This document shows, piece by piece, positions 23,168 through 33,446 of a stretch of 64,000 nt of DNA. Origin of the DNA: Charina bottae (Eukaryota; Chordata; Lepidosauria; Squamata; Charinaidae). The notes under the pieces are model-generated. The model searched no databases, had not been told where the DNA came from, and was given only the letters and a program-made list of their open reading frames with translations. The stretch spans positions 27,001,001-27,065,000 of the forward strand of contig JALMGJ010000012.1 of the NCBI GenBank assembly GCA_023362775.1. Reading direction: 5' to 3'. A program made the position numbers and the translations under genes. Position 1 is the first letter of the stretch. Each line of letters starts with the position of its first letter.

Positions 23168-23503
23168 AAAAGGTAAAGGGTCCCCCCGCACATTTGTGCA
23201 GTCGTGTCCGACTCTAGGGGCCGGTGCTCATCTCCGTTTGTTAGCCGAAGAGCCAGCGTTGTCCGAAGACGCTTCCATGGTCATGTGGCCGGCATGACGC
23301 GCGTGGAACGCTGTTACCTACCCACCGAAGTGGTACCTATTCATCTACTTGCATTTGCATGCTTTCGAATTGCTAGGTTGGCAAGAGCTGGGGCGAGTGC
23401 GGGAGCTCACTCCGTCACGCAGGGCTAGGGATTCGAACCTCCGAACTTGCGATCTTCCGATCGACAAGCCTGGCGTCTTACCCGCTGAGCCACCACGCCC
23501 ACT
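23168..23503 (-). mobile_element. tRNA-derived SINE, family 2, inside CR1
   Basis: Complete minus-strand copy. A perfect 13-bp duplication, aggggacatgata, lies at 23155-23167 and 23504-23516 and repeats the CR1 codons for ...GDMI. Confidence 0.95.
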
Positions 23504-23810
23504 AGGGGACATGATAGCTGTCTTCAAAGCCCTGGATGGCTGTCACAGTGTAGAGGGCTTGGACTTATTCTCACTTGCTCCACAGGGTAAGACTAGAACT
23601 AATGGGGTGAAACTTCAAAGAGGTAGATACATTAGGAGGTAGACATTAGGAAGAACCTCTTGATAATAAGAGCTGTCAGTCAGTGGAATAGAGTAGGTTA
23701 CTGCATGGAGTGGCTTCTTCCCTGGTTTTCAAATGGAGGCTGGATCCTGCAGCTTGCGGGGAAGGACTTGATGACCCCCTAAGTCCATTCCCACTCTATG
23801 ATTCTAACAA

Positions 23811-24118
23811 GGAAACAGATTATAAAATACTATTAAATCCAGTTTTATGATACTTAAAAATATTTATTTTCTGCATTGCTATTCATTGATCTTTTAGTAG
23901 GTGGTAAGGTAGGAAATGTTGTTGTTCTTTTCCACTGTTTGGTAGGAAATCCTTTCTGAGTTCTGTTGTAGAGTGTTTGGAATATGGTTTGATTATGGTT
24001 TCATATCTTGTGTGACCCTTACAAAATTAACTGTGAAAGTTAACCTCAGAAAGAGAGTGAGATTTCAGGGTTAATCATGATCTGAACAAAGGAAGTATAT
24101 AAAAGGGATCAGACCAGT
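23811..24118. other. unique sequence, nothing recognised
   Basis: AT-rich spacer. Confidence 0.4.
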
Positions 24119-24126
24119 ATGTAGAG

Positions 24127-24340
24127 CAGGGCTTTCCAAAGTGCCGCCGCTGGCGCGGGGGGGCGTGCGGTGGCACGCGCGCGCGTGGTGGCGGCGCGGG
24201 GGGCGTGCGGCGGCGCGGGGGGTGCGGCGGTGCAGGGGGGTGCGGCGGCGCGCGCCGCCGCTTCCGGGTGGTGTGGCGACACACCACGCTGTGTGTGGCG
24301 ACACACTTTTGTGTCGCAACACACAGTTTGGAAAGCTCTG
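24127..24340. mobile_element. GC-rich hAT-like MITE (family 2)
   Basis: Ends cagggctttccaaa / tttggaaagctctg, perfect 8-bp duplication atgtagag (24119-24126 and 24341-24348). The interior is extremely CpG-rich (repeats of gcggcg and 'gcgcgcgcg'), and the right subterminal part has 'gtgtgtggcgacacac' palindromes. No coding capacity; the open frames across it are products of GC richness. Confidence 0.92.
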
Positions 24341-24546
24341 ATGTAGAGGGTCGAAGGATTAACTTTTTTCCACTTTCGCCTAATGGATCTATTTCTTCTT
24401 TCCTACAGTGTTTATTGGGCTCTATGTAGTGCCCATTGTAATAGCACTTACCACCACCGTAGTTTAAAACATGGTCAAGTTCTATGAAGGTTCTCAGTCA
24501 TCCAGGTGGAATTGTCTGTAGCTTGAATCATGTCAACTGGATTTCT

Positions 24547-24604
24547 ATTTTCTCAGTGGAAACGTTTCGCTCCTTATCCAAGGAGCTTCTTCAGTCTGAG
24601 CAAA
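24547..24604 (-). ncRNA. hammerhead ribozyme motif, PLE-2 left
   Basis: Minus strand: CTCAG, CTGAAGA, stem II of GCTCCTT/AAGGAGC, GAAA, ACGT, then CTGAG able to pair with the CTCAG to close stem I. Confidence 0.65.
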
Positions 24605-24857
24605 GTTAGTAAGGGAATCCTAAATATGTTTCTAGGTAGCTGTGTGACCTTACACCTGGGGCTAGGTCATGGTTATATTGAGATGTTATTTTAAGTCCTT
24701 TTATCATCTAAAGGAGGATCATTAAGATCGTTAAATAAAACGATCCTCCTTTAGATGATAAAAGGACTTAAAATAACATCTCAATATAACCATGACCTAG
24801 CCCCAGGTGTAAGGTCACACAGCTACCTAGAAACATATTTAGGATTCCCTTACCAAC

Positions 24858-24915
24858 TTTGCTCAGACTGAAGAAGCTCCTTGGATAAGGAGCGAAACGT
24901 TTCCACTGAGAAAAT
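24858..24915 (+). ncRNA. hammerhead ribozyme motif, PLE-2 right
   Basis: CTGAAGA at 24868-24874, fully paired 7-bp stem II, GAAA at 24894-24897, ACGT at stem III. The stem I halves (CTCAG upstream, CTGAG downstream) are complementary. Confidence 0.65.
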
Positions 24916-24955
24916 AGAAATCCAGTTGACATGATTCAAGCTATGGTCAAGTTCT

Positions 24956-26485
24956 CTTCTTAATCCCTATTGTAATAGATTATACAAACCAATTTGAAAA
25001 TACATTTGTCAGCCCTTAACTGTTCACGACCAAATGGCCTTCCAGTACGAAAACATCACTTGGAGTAACAGTTTGACAAAGGGCATTTTTGGTACCTTTT
25101 CAGACTTCCTTAAATATGTTCTAGATTTTTCTAACTGATAAATATTCTGGGCATGGTTCCAACCAGGGAAAGTTTTTCAGATTCTTCATTGCACAGATTA
25201 CACTTGGAACACACCAGCTTGCTCACTTTTAAAATTAATGGATATCTCAAACTAAAGAAGGCTGAGAATGAAGCAGTCCCATTTTTCAATGCTGGTGTGA
25301 TGTTGAAACCTCATTGTAAAGAATTGGAAGAACATATTGGCAGAGGCTGGAGAGCCATCAGCCAGGTATCAATTCCTGCATTGAGCAGAAGTTGGCATCA
25401 GTGGCTGAAATGGGCCAGTCCAGATTTGTGCTTCTAAACAAGTAAATGCTCCTTTAATACAGCACCCAGATGTGCTCCTTAGAGGGCCAACGGTCCAATA
25501 AGAAGAGGGAAATAGATAAAGCACCAGCATTAGACTTAGGTGGGTGGATGAGGCTGAACATACAATCCCTGGGAATTATTCTTCCATGGTGATGGGGGTA
25601 AGTTAGTGTGTTACTCTCTGCCATATATAAAATATTATGTGCATCAGATATTTCAGTAGAACATAATGCACAAAAGTCTACCATGTGGATTCTTCCCTTT
25701 GCACACATGAAGTAAGAATAGGCTGCAAATAAAACTACTGTATCTCAGGGGTGTGCATAATGTGCCAGGCACACACACTGCCTTTGTACGTGCAGTGCAA
25801 TAGAGCATAGCTCTTTTTTTGTTCTACCATTTGTTTGGTGGAACTATGAATCAGGTTATGACAACTCTGGCATGTGCTGGATATAGGCATGGCTGAATGA
25901 AGGGGCAGTGCTTCCAATTAAAAATGCCAGGGATCAAGCATTCCTCTAGAAAATGTTTCTTGCCAGGGATCCATAAATTGTTTTGGCTGAGCAGCCCCAA
26001 GTTATATTGCTAGGCAGTAAAATTACAGTAAATGTGTCTCTGTAGATATGCAGAACACACTTCTCTTTCCATTAGCTAATATTACACGTGGCATTGTTCA
26101 CCACAAACTTGAGTATCTTGGTTTTCCTGAAAATTAAACGTTATCCCATGTTCCTGGCAATTCCCCACACTGTCCAGCAGGCAACTGTTTTCAAAACGAA
26201 GATTAAACCTGCTAAGAGTTAAAAGTGTTCCCATTTACCCCAAGAAATCCCCATCAGACTTGTATTCCTTCCTTGCAGCAATCCCTTTTCACTGTCCAGT
26301 TTTTTGTTGTTGTTGTTTCTAAATCCACCTTCTAAATTGGTGCAAAATTTCTGTGCCCTTCTTATTTTCTGGAACTGGTGCAGTAGTGGGGTTTCCCTTT
26401 GTAAGGATAGCCACAACTCCCTTGTAATTTGGATATTAGTTTTTGCTTCTGGCATAGTTTTCATTGTTTCTCAGCTAGTAAAATG
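24956..26485. other. unique sequence, nothing recognised
   Basis: A 94-residue open frame at 25153-25437 has no recognisable family and no splice borders that I can support. Confidence 0.4.
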
Positions 26486-26555
26486 TTGTTGTACACCGCC
26501 CAGAGTCGCTTGCTTGTGGGATGGGTGGCTGAATAAATTTGACAAATAAATAACT
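26486..26555 (+). mobile_element. L2-type LINE tail
   Basis: 'caccgcccagagtcgcttg' plus 'aataaatttgacaaataaa'. Confidence 0.6.
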
Positions 26556-26573
26556 AAAATGTATATCTGGCCT

Positions 26574-27310
26574 TGATGAGTCTTGATGAGGGTGAAAGAG
26601 GAGAGTGCAAAAGCTGGCTTGAAACTCAACATTAAAAAAACCCAGATCATGGCATCTGGTCCCATCACTTCCTGGCAAATAGAAGGGGAAGAAATGGAAG
26701 CAGTGACAGATTTTATTTTCTTGGGCTCCAAGATCACCGCAGACGGTGACTGCAGCCATGAAATTAAAAGACGCTTGCTCCTTGGGAGGAAAGCTATGGC
26801 AAACCTAGACAGCATATTAAAAAGCAGAGACATCACCTTGCCGACAAAGGTCCGTATAGTTAAAGCTATGGTTTTTCCAGTAGCAATGTATGGCTGTGAG
26901 AGTTGGACCATAAGGAAGGCTGAGCGCCGAAGAATTGATGCTTTCGAGCTGTGGTGCTGGAGAAGACTCTTGAGAGTCCCTTGGACTGCAAGGAGGTCAA
27001 ACCAGTCAATCCTGAAGGAAATCAACCCTGACTGCTCATTGGAAGGACAGATGCTGAAGCTGAAGCTCAAATACTTTGGCCACCTAATGAGAAGAGAGGA
27101 CTCACTGGAAAAGACCCTGATGCTGGGAAAGACTGAGGGCAAAAGGAGAAGGGGACGGCAGAGGATGAGATGGTTAGATAGCATCACCGATGTAATGAAC
27201 ATGAATTTGAGTAAACTCCGAGAGACAGTGGAGGACAGGAAGGCCTGGAGTGCTATGGTCCATGAGGTCACGAAGAGTCGGACACGACTGAACGACTGAA
27301 CAACAACAAC
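26574..27310 (+). mobile_element. BovB 3' 0.7 kb, subfamily B
   Basis: 5'-truncated BovB ending 'gaacgactgaacaacaac'. An 11-bp duplication, atatctggcct, begins at 26563 and 27311. The retained frame is described separately. Confidence 0.93.
26583..27299 (+). pseudogene. BovB RT C-terminal fragment, 238 residues
   Basis: Open to the natural stop. It begins just after the catalytic YADD block (KAGLKLNIKKTQIM), runs through FLGSKITADGDCSHEIKRRL, YGCESWTI and DAFELWCWRRLLRVPW, to the terminal basic RKAW...VTKSRTRLND. The endonuclease and RT palm are absent, so it is non-functional. The lack of stops implies a recent insertion. Confidence 0.93.
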
Positions 27311-27320
27311 ATATCTGGCC

Positions 27321-28404
27321 TGTATAATCTCAGAGTGTAGTGAGATTCTCAAGGGACTGAATGTTTCTTCATGTAGTAAATACTCTCCCTAAACAGAGAG
27401 CACTAGAATGCCAAATAGGAGGCTGAACAAGAATTTTGCCATCTGTTTCTCAAGGTGGATGCAAATTTTGTATTGCAAAGCATTCTGTCCTGGTAATCCT
27501 CATATGTTGTTGGAAGCGTTGAGGCCCAGACCTTCTTGAAAACGTGGCTGTAATTATCCTAGAAGAGATGTCTATTTCTGCCTTGCCCCCCGTTTTGTAA
27601 AGTTCTTCACCTAACGGTTATAATTCAGTAAGATCGTACATTTCAACATTCATATACAACTAGCTGGGGTTCATTTGGGGCATTATTTATTTTTCTACAT
27701 TGTTTGTGTCCAGATTAAGTACTTTCAACTAGCTGCGAGCAAGTGTTACAGTAGACCTGTCACCTTCTTCATCAAACCCCTTGGTACACTCATTGCTAGC
27801 CTTGAGCCTGACAAGTAATTTCAGATTCCTACGGAATTGCAGAGTACATCAGGGTAATGCAGGTGAACAAGACTATTAAAAAGTGTGATGTATTCTTTTT
27901 CTAAGTGAAGAAATCCATTTTGTATCGCCACCCACCCTTCGCTGGAACAGCATGGTGCAATTCAATCAGGAAAGGTGCCCATCTCTCTTTGCTTGATGCT
28001 TTGGCCTACATTCTCTGATTTCTCTTCAGATCTTATACATCTTTTGCTTTGGCCTACAGATACGCACGCCAGGATTGTCAGAACTTGCAAGTAAGTGCTT
28101 TGGGGTGAAGGTGAGGAAGGGAAAAAAAATCAGGGAACCAGCCTTAGTGCATGTTGTTTTGTTGAAGGACAGTACAAGAGATGCTGATTTCTTCACCACA
28201 CAAGGAAGGGGCCGAGAGGAAGAAAGTGATGTGAACAGAGTACTAGTGGTCTCTTCCAGGACTTAGTGTTTCAAATACTGATTTTATATTGCATAGACAT
28301 CGGCCTCCTATTGGCTCAGAATGTTTTGGAGCAAAAGTACTTCACATTAAGTTATAACATGTGTTTTGATAAGTGTTTTGCATTTGGTTACTGCATTGAT
28401 GTTT
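27321..28404. other. unique sequence with one exon-like segment
   Basis: At 28030-28090 a pyrimidine-CAG acceptor and a GTAAGT donor bound an open 61-bp segment; otherwise nothing. Confidence 0.4.
28030..28090 (+). other. exon candidate (weak)
   Basis: 'gatttctcttcag' precedes and 'gtaagtgc' follows. All three frames are open, so length and coding frame give no support. A second possible acceptor is at 28057-28059. A partial local repeat of 'gctttggcctaca' may explain part of it. Confidence 0.15.
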
Positions 28405-28540
28405 TTATTATTTATTTATTTATTTATCATATTTATATCCCACCCATCTCCCTCTCAAGGAGGGACCCTGGGCGGTTATTATGTTGGCCACCCAGAGTCA
28501 TGTTATGTGAGACAGGCAGCCATATAAATCTAAGAAATAA
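28405..28540. mobile_element. two L2-type tail remnants, opposite strands
   Basis: 28405-28478 is a minus-strand tail (cccacccatctccctctc) and 28485-28540 a plus-strand tail ('ccacccagagtcatg', ending in aagaaataa). Confidence 0.6.
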
Positions 28541-28610
28541 CAACATTTTATTTGCTTGGGCATCCCATGTCATGTGAATATAGCAATTGTAGCTTGTTAA
28601 TCTAAAGTTG

Positions 28611-28841
28611 AGAGCCAGTTTGGTGTAGTGGTTAAGGCACCAGGCTAGAAACCAGGAGCCCATGAGTTCTAGTCCCGCCTTGGGCAGGAAGCCAGCTGGA
28701 TGACCTTGGGCCAGTCACTCTCTCTCAGCTCTAGGAAGAAGGCAGTGGCAAACCACTTCTGAGAAACCTGCCAAGAAAGCTGAAAGGATTTGTCCAGGCA
28801 GTCTCCGAGAATCGGACACGATTGAACGGATTTTTTTTTTT
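28611..28841 (+). mobile_element. tRNA-derived SINE, family 1
   Basis: The head 'gagccagtttggtgtagtgg' contains the A box; a B-box-like 'gagttctagtccc' follows. The 3' end 'atcggacacgattgaacgga' resembles the BovB end and is followed by poly(T). A 12-bp duplication with one mismatch (taatctaaagtt / taatctacagtt) lies at 28598-28609 and 28842-28853. Confidence 0.9.
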
Positions 28842-28921
28842 TAATCTACAGTTAGGGTGGGTGTTTTGCAAGACCCTAGAGTCCAGACCTTCTCTCTCAG
28901 TGGAATTGACACACTCTAGAG

Positions 28922-29184
28922 CAGTGCTTTCCAAACTGCCGCCATTGGTGACACACCAGCGGCGGCGGCGGCGGTGCAGGGGCGCGGCGGCGGCGGCATG
29001 CACGGCGTCAGCGGCGGCGACCTCGTGTTTCCCGCTAAAACCCGGAAGCGCTGATGGCATGCCGCCGCCACCGTGCATGTCGCCGCCGCGCGCGCTGCCG
29101 CCGTGCACGTCCACTTCCGGGTTTTGTCGCGACACACTAAAGTGTGTCACTAAAGTGTCGCGACACACAGTTTGGAAAGCTCTG
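28922..29184. mobile_element. GC-rich hAT-like MITE (family 2)
   Basis: Ends cagtgctttccaaact / agtttggaaagctctg with a perfect 8-bp duplication, ctctagag (28914-28921 and 29185-29192). The interior has GGC triplet runs and 'gtcgcgacacac' palindromes. Confidence 0.93.
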
Positions 29185-29192
29185 CTCTAGAG

Positions 29193-29261
29193 CATGCTGG
29201 CTGGGGAATTCTGGGAGTTGAAGTCCACATATCTTCAAGTTGCCAGGGCTGAGAAACACGG
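29193..29261 (+). mobile_element. half of a palindromic MITE (family 1)
   Basis: Right half only: from 'catgctggctggggaattc' to 'ctgagaaacac'. Its right flank, ctctagac, nearly repeats the target of the adjoining family-2 MITE, suggesting insertion at or next to an older MITE's target. Confidence 0.7.
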
Positions 29262-29702
29262 CTCTAGACAGATGCTGTGTTCACCTGCCCTCCCTTCGGT
29301 GGAGGTGTTTTTAAAGTCTTGCCAGAAACTTGTGCTGGAGGCCTGCCAAGTGGATGAATTAAGGTTAAGGCATCTAAGGACCTGGAGTCACATGGGGCTA
29401 GAAAAATGGTGAAAGGAGAAGAAGGAAGTCCTTTGAATATACAGCCTCTGTGGGATATATTTGCATAGAGCATCTCAGGTGATGAGAAACAGGAAGTTTT
29501 GCCTAGTCAGAGCTAGTGTTAATTGTTTGCTGAATTTTTTGTCTTTTCCTGCCTAGCAAAGCCAATGGACAGGAGAGATGGATAGGTTCAGTCCCAGAAC
29601 ATGTGAATGGGTAGCATCTTCAAGTAGTGCAGGATTGCAGGTCTGTAAGATTGACAGGGAGGTTCTTTTCATTCTTTTGCTTAAGAATCTATTCCTCTAA
29701 CC
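29262..29702. other. unique sequence, nothing recognised
   Basis: No feature recognised. Confidence 0.4.
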
Positions 29703-29758
29703 CAGTGTTTTTCAACCTTGGCAACTTTAAGATGTGTGGACTTCAGCTCCCAGAATTC
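29703..29758 (+). mobile_element. half of a palindromic MITE (family 1)
   Basis: Left half: 'cagtgtttttcaaccttgg' to 'ctcccagaattc', then breaks off. Confidence 0.7.
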
Positions 29759-30308
29759 AAAAAGGTACTTGATTCAGTGTGAAGAATTGGGAAGTAGAAT
29801 CCAGGTTGTAGTGGTGTAAGGTTCTGTTAATGTAACCTTACAATAAAGTAGAATTAGTTCATCTGGGTGTGCTTCCTGTCTGGACTACCTCGCAAGGCTG
29901 ACATCAGTCTTGAAAGTCTGAAAGTACATTTCTCCCCCATCACCTTTACAGCCCAAGAACCCAGGGAGGGTCCCTTCTGAGACGTTTGCAACCTCCACAT
30001 TCCTTCTGCGGGCTCAGCTGCCTCTTGTCCGACTGTTCCGCTGGCTGTGGTTCTCCCCCTATCTCCCAAGGTCATTCCCACGTACCATTACAAGTGGTCA
30101 CTGGGATGCAACAAGAACAATCTTTCTCCCATGAAGATGTAAAGCATTAAAAGATCCTTACTGGATGAGTAGGTGCAAGATTGTGGATTTCATAGTGACC
30201 AGTCACATGCATTCAGGAAGCTTATGGGTCAGGAGATGAACAGCCCCTTTCCACTGCGATTCCTCAAGATTCTGACAGTGATACAGCCATTGACAGTCCA
30301 GTTGTCCG
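29759..30308. other. unique sequence, nothing recognised
   Basis: No gene or element seen. Confidence 0.4.
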
Positions 30309-30394
30309 TCCTTCCTTCCTTCCTTCCTTCCTTCCTTACTTACTTACTTACTTACTTGTATATCACCACCCATCTCCCCCAAAGGGGGACTTTG
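30309..30394 (-). mobile_element. L2-type tail with expanded (CCTT)n-(ACTT)n
   Basis: Tetranucleotide repeats run into 'caccacccatctccccc', the minus-strand L2 tail; the microsatellite probably grew from the LINE's simple 3' end. Confidence 0.6.
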
Positions 30395-30570
30395 GGCGAG
30401 AGTCCAGTCCTTGCATTGGTCCAGCCTCTTTTTAAAATTGGTGGCCATTCCCACATCTGATGGCAGGCAATGCATGGAATGGCCACCGGTGTGAACAAAT
30501 CCTTCAGCAAAGGGGAAGGTTAGAGAAGGAGTTATACTGCCTAAATTTCAGCCATTTATATTGGCTATTT

Positions 30571-31153
30571 GAAAGCCAGTTTGGTGTAGCACATAGCTTT
30601 CCAAACTGTGTTTCGTAGCACAATGCTGTGTCGCCTGCAGGGCCCAGGTGTGCCACGCAAAAACCCGGAAGCGCTGATGGTGCGCTGCCGCCACGCGCAG
30701 CAGTGTGTGCAGCACATCAGGACACCGCCGCTGTCGCCGCGCATAAAACCCCGAAAGCGCCGCGGTGGTGGCGGGCGAAAACCCGGAAGCACCACCATTG
30801 TGGCGGTGCGTGAAAACCCAAAAGTGCTGCAGTGGCGGCACTTCCGGGTTTTCGCCCGCCGCCACCATGGCGCTTCTGAGTTTTTGCATGGCACTGTTGG
30901 TGTGTTGCCAACTGAAAAGTTTGGAAAGCCCTGGTGTGGCTAAGGCACCAGGCTAGAAACCAGGAGACCATGAGTTCTAGTCCTGCCTTAGGCACGAAGC
31001 CTAAGTGTGACCTAAGCCAAGGGTGACCTTGGGCCAGTCCCCCTCTCTCAGCCCTAGGAAGGAGGCAATGGCAAACCACTTCCGAAAACCTTGCCAAGAA
31101 AACCGCAAGGGCTTGTCCAGGAAGTCTCCAAGGATCGGACACGATTGAACGGA
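30571..31153 (+). mobile_element. tRNA-derived SINE, family 1, split by a MITE
   Basis: Head at 30571-30589 (gccagtttggtgtag), continuation from 30934 (ctaaggcaccaggctagaaa) to the end 'acacgattgaacgga'. The interruption falls within the A box. Confidence 0.9.
30590..30933. mobile_element. GC-rich hAT-like MITE (family 2), nested in SINE
   Basis: Ends catagctttccaaactg / agtttggaaagccctg; interior full of 'aaaacccggaagc' modules and CpG. The SINE flanks duplicate imperfectly (gtgtagca / gtgtggct). Confidence 0.85.
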
Positions 31154-31884
31154 ATATATATACAGTAGGCTATATTTATTGCGGGAGAAAATGCAGTCCG
31201 AAAATGTCTTGGGCCCTGCTGTATCACGGTATCTGTGGACATTGGTTTGTCAGAGGAAAAGGGGCATTTCTCTAGCTGCTTTTATAAACAGTCAATGGAA
31301 GGCAAGTCTCTCTTTTGATTTATTGTCTTTAATATTCTTGTGCAATGACTTTGGACCTTTTGACTCCCTTTAAGCCCCAAGAGAACACCACTATTCCCAA
31401 GTTTGTGTTTTTTAATTTTCTGCTTTATAGTAGCAGTAAAGAGAGGCAGTTCCTCTCTTTCCTGCTTTGATTTAGAAGGGACATGGCACGTTGTGGGAAG
31501 ACTCTGGGTATGAGCTCTACGGTACAGGCAAATTTATGAAAGCTTTATTAAATATTAACCCTTTCTCAGCCTGGAGATTGAGAACATTTCCTCCATATGG
31601 TTTTCCGGCTTAGAATTTGGCTTTTCCTAGCCTCCAGCCTTGATATTTTGGGCGACCCTTTTTTCCAAGTTGTGTAATTTTGGAATTTTCATGGTGGCCT
31701 GCTGACAATTTCAACGTTGCTGTCACACCCTGGGATCTGTAGTAGTTAATGGGCTGGACTAGGAGTGGAGAGATCTAGGTTTACTCTCCCCTCAGCCACG
31801 GAGGCTTCTCCCATGCTAGTCACTAGTGATGCGGGTGACTGCTAAGCATTTTGTGATGACCCCTAAGCCCTTTGTGGGAGGAGG
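31154..31884. other. unique sequence, nothing recognised
   Basis: No element or gene seen. Confidence 0.4.
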
Positions 31885-32145
31885 AAGGGAGACGGCCATG
31901 GATGCCATGATCCTCCTGAATCTCTCAGTGGTTTTCTATACCATCAACCATGGCTTCATTCTGAATAGGGAGTTAGGAATGGGGGACACTGCTTTGCAGT
32001 GATTCTCCAACTTTCTCTACTGCTGGTAGGGGGAGTAGAGATTTAGTCCTAGACCCCTTTCATGTGGGGTGCTTCAGGGCTTCACCCTCTCGCCATTCCT
32101 ATTTAACATCTACATGAAGCCCCCGGATGAGGTCATTGGTGGTGA
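31885..32145 (+). pseudogene. L2 LINE reverse-transcriptase fragment, decayed
   Basis: Interrupted frame reading ...NHGFIL-, then a W-SFL-like block, then GVLQGFTLSPFLFNIYMKP, which corresponds to RT motif B (QG..LSP) and the following LFNIYMKP of L2-type LINEs. Stops and a missing YADD block show it is dead. Confidence 0.7.
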
Positions 32146-32376
32146 AAGCCACCAACCAGTCCAGGAGTACTAGCAGTCAGACGATGGTTTCTAGCTTAGA
32201 TCATCCACAACCAAAACTGTCTCAGTATCATAAGTTGATTCATCACAGTAACACTTCTTCTTTGATAGCTGCACTGGTTACTCGTAGGTCTTCCAAGAGT
32301 TCCAAGGATTTTCTGGTCTTCCAAGGGTTTTCAGGTCTTGTTTTTATCTTTATGAGCTACTCAGAGTCTTATAAAG

Positions 32377-32712
32377 GGGGCGTGGTGGCTCAGTGGGTAA
32401 GACGCCAGGCTTGTCGATCGGAAGATCGCAAGTTCGGAGGTTCGAATCCCTAGCCCCGTATGACGGACTGAGCTCCCGCACTCGCCCCAGCTCTTGCCAA
32501 CCTAGCAATTCGAAAGCATGTGAATGCAAGTAGATGAATAGGTACCACTTCGGTGGGAAGGTAACAGCATTCCGCGTGCGTCATGCCGGCCACATGACCG
32601 TGGAAGTGTCTTCAGGCAACGCTGGCTCTTCGGCTCACAAACGGAGATGAGCACCGGCCCCTAGAGTCGGACACGACTGCACAAACTGTGCGGGGGGAAC
32701 CTTTACCTTTTA
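32377..32712 (+). mobile_element. tRNA-derived SINE, family 2
   Basis: Complete: 'gtggctcagtgggtaagac' head, B box 'ggttcgaatcc', tail 'aacctttacctttt'. An 11-bp duplication, cagagtcttat, lies at 32362-32372 and 32713-32723. Confidence 0.94.
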
Positions 32713-33015
32713 CAGAGTCTTATGATTGGGGTGGTATAGTGATGATAGACAGACAGACAGATAGATACCCATCAATTTGGCTGAAAAGAGGATTAGACAA
32801 AATATTAAGATGACATTTGACAGTGTTAATTAGCATGAATATGCTAAATTTGGCGACTCAGGCACAGAGTCTTCTAGAGAACCCTGGAATGTTCTATTTC
32901 CTCTGTGGACCATGCTGAATTTCCATGGTCTGGAGGAGAATAGAACATTTTAGACTTCTCTGGAATGTCCTATACCCAAATCAACAAAATTTCCACATTG
33001 ACAGTCACAATCCCA

Positions 33016-33270
33016 GTTGTTGTTTATTCGTTCAGTCGCTTCCGACTCTTCATGACTTCATGGACCAGCCCACGCCAGAGCTTCCTGTCGGCCGTCGCCA
33101 CCCTCAGCTCCCCCATGGTTGAGTCTGTCACCTCCAGAATATCATCCATCCATCTTGCCCTTGGTCAGCCCCTCTTCCTTTTGCCTTCCACTTTCCCTAG
33201 CATCAGCTTCTCCTCCAGGGTATCCTGTCTTCTCATTATGTGGCCAAAGTACTTCAGTTTTGCTTCTGTT
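33016..33270 (-). mobile_element. BovB 3' fragment, subfamily A
   Basis: Minus strand encodes LKYFGHIMRR...RPR-RWMD...SRKRLNE-like C-terminus; 3' end at 'ttgtttattcgttcagtcg'. Confidence 0.9.
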
Positions 33271-33446
33271 ATTAAAGTACTTCTGTTATTTCTAGATTCG
33301 CATAATAAACTCAACCTGAAACTAAACAACTTTTAGGTTAGCATATTGTGTGAACTCAGCCCATGTAGTTAGTTTATACTTCAGCATATTATGTGAACCC
33401 AGATAATTGGGTTTAAGTAAATAATGATCAAGTTAAGCATGTTGTA

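Larger units (their letters stand above)
22150..23810 (+). pseudogene. CR1 LINE ORF2 fossil with two nested insertions
   Basis: Consecutive frames match the CR1 reverse transcriptase in order: VEIGQLDFSKA (motif A region, D kept), a GVSEGFALGPVLF motif B-like block, FADDAKLG (catalytic FADD), [23 protein letters not shown] and DLFSLAP. The 3' end 'cactctatgattct' is the CR1 octamer-type terminus. Frameshifts, a MITE (22715-22849) and a SINE (23168-23503) break it. Confidence 0.88.
24484..24942. mobile_element. Penelope-like foldback, terminal repeats only (PLE-2)
   Basis: Arms 24519-24720 and 24742-24943 are reverse complements around a 21-bp spacer. They hold only the end of the ORF and the terminal repeat. 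The left end has the ~35-bp tail (atgaaggttctcagtc), the right end stops at caagct. A 13-bp duplication, atggtcaagttct, lies at 24471-24483 and 24943-24955. Confidence 0.92.

Noticed and set aside
24071..24429. Arginine/proline/alanine-rich frames on both strands
   Set aside because: Produced by the GC-rich MITE; they stop at the MITE edges and differ between copies.
26471..27352. 293-residue minus-strand frame opposite BovB
   Set aside because: Antisense shadow of the BovB coding sequence; the same antisense pattern occurs at 62543-63340.
28731..29190. Alanine-rich open frames suggesting a gene
   Set aside because: Explained by a SINE joined to a GC-rich MITE with GGC triplets.
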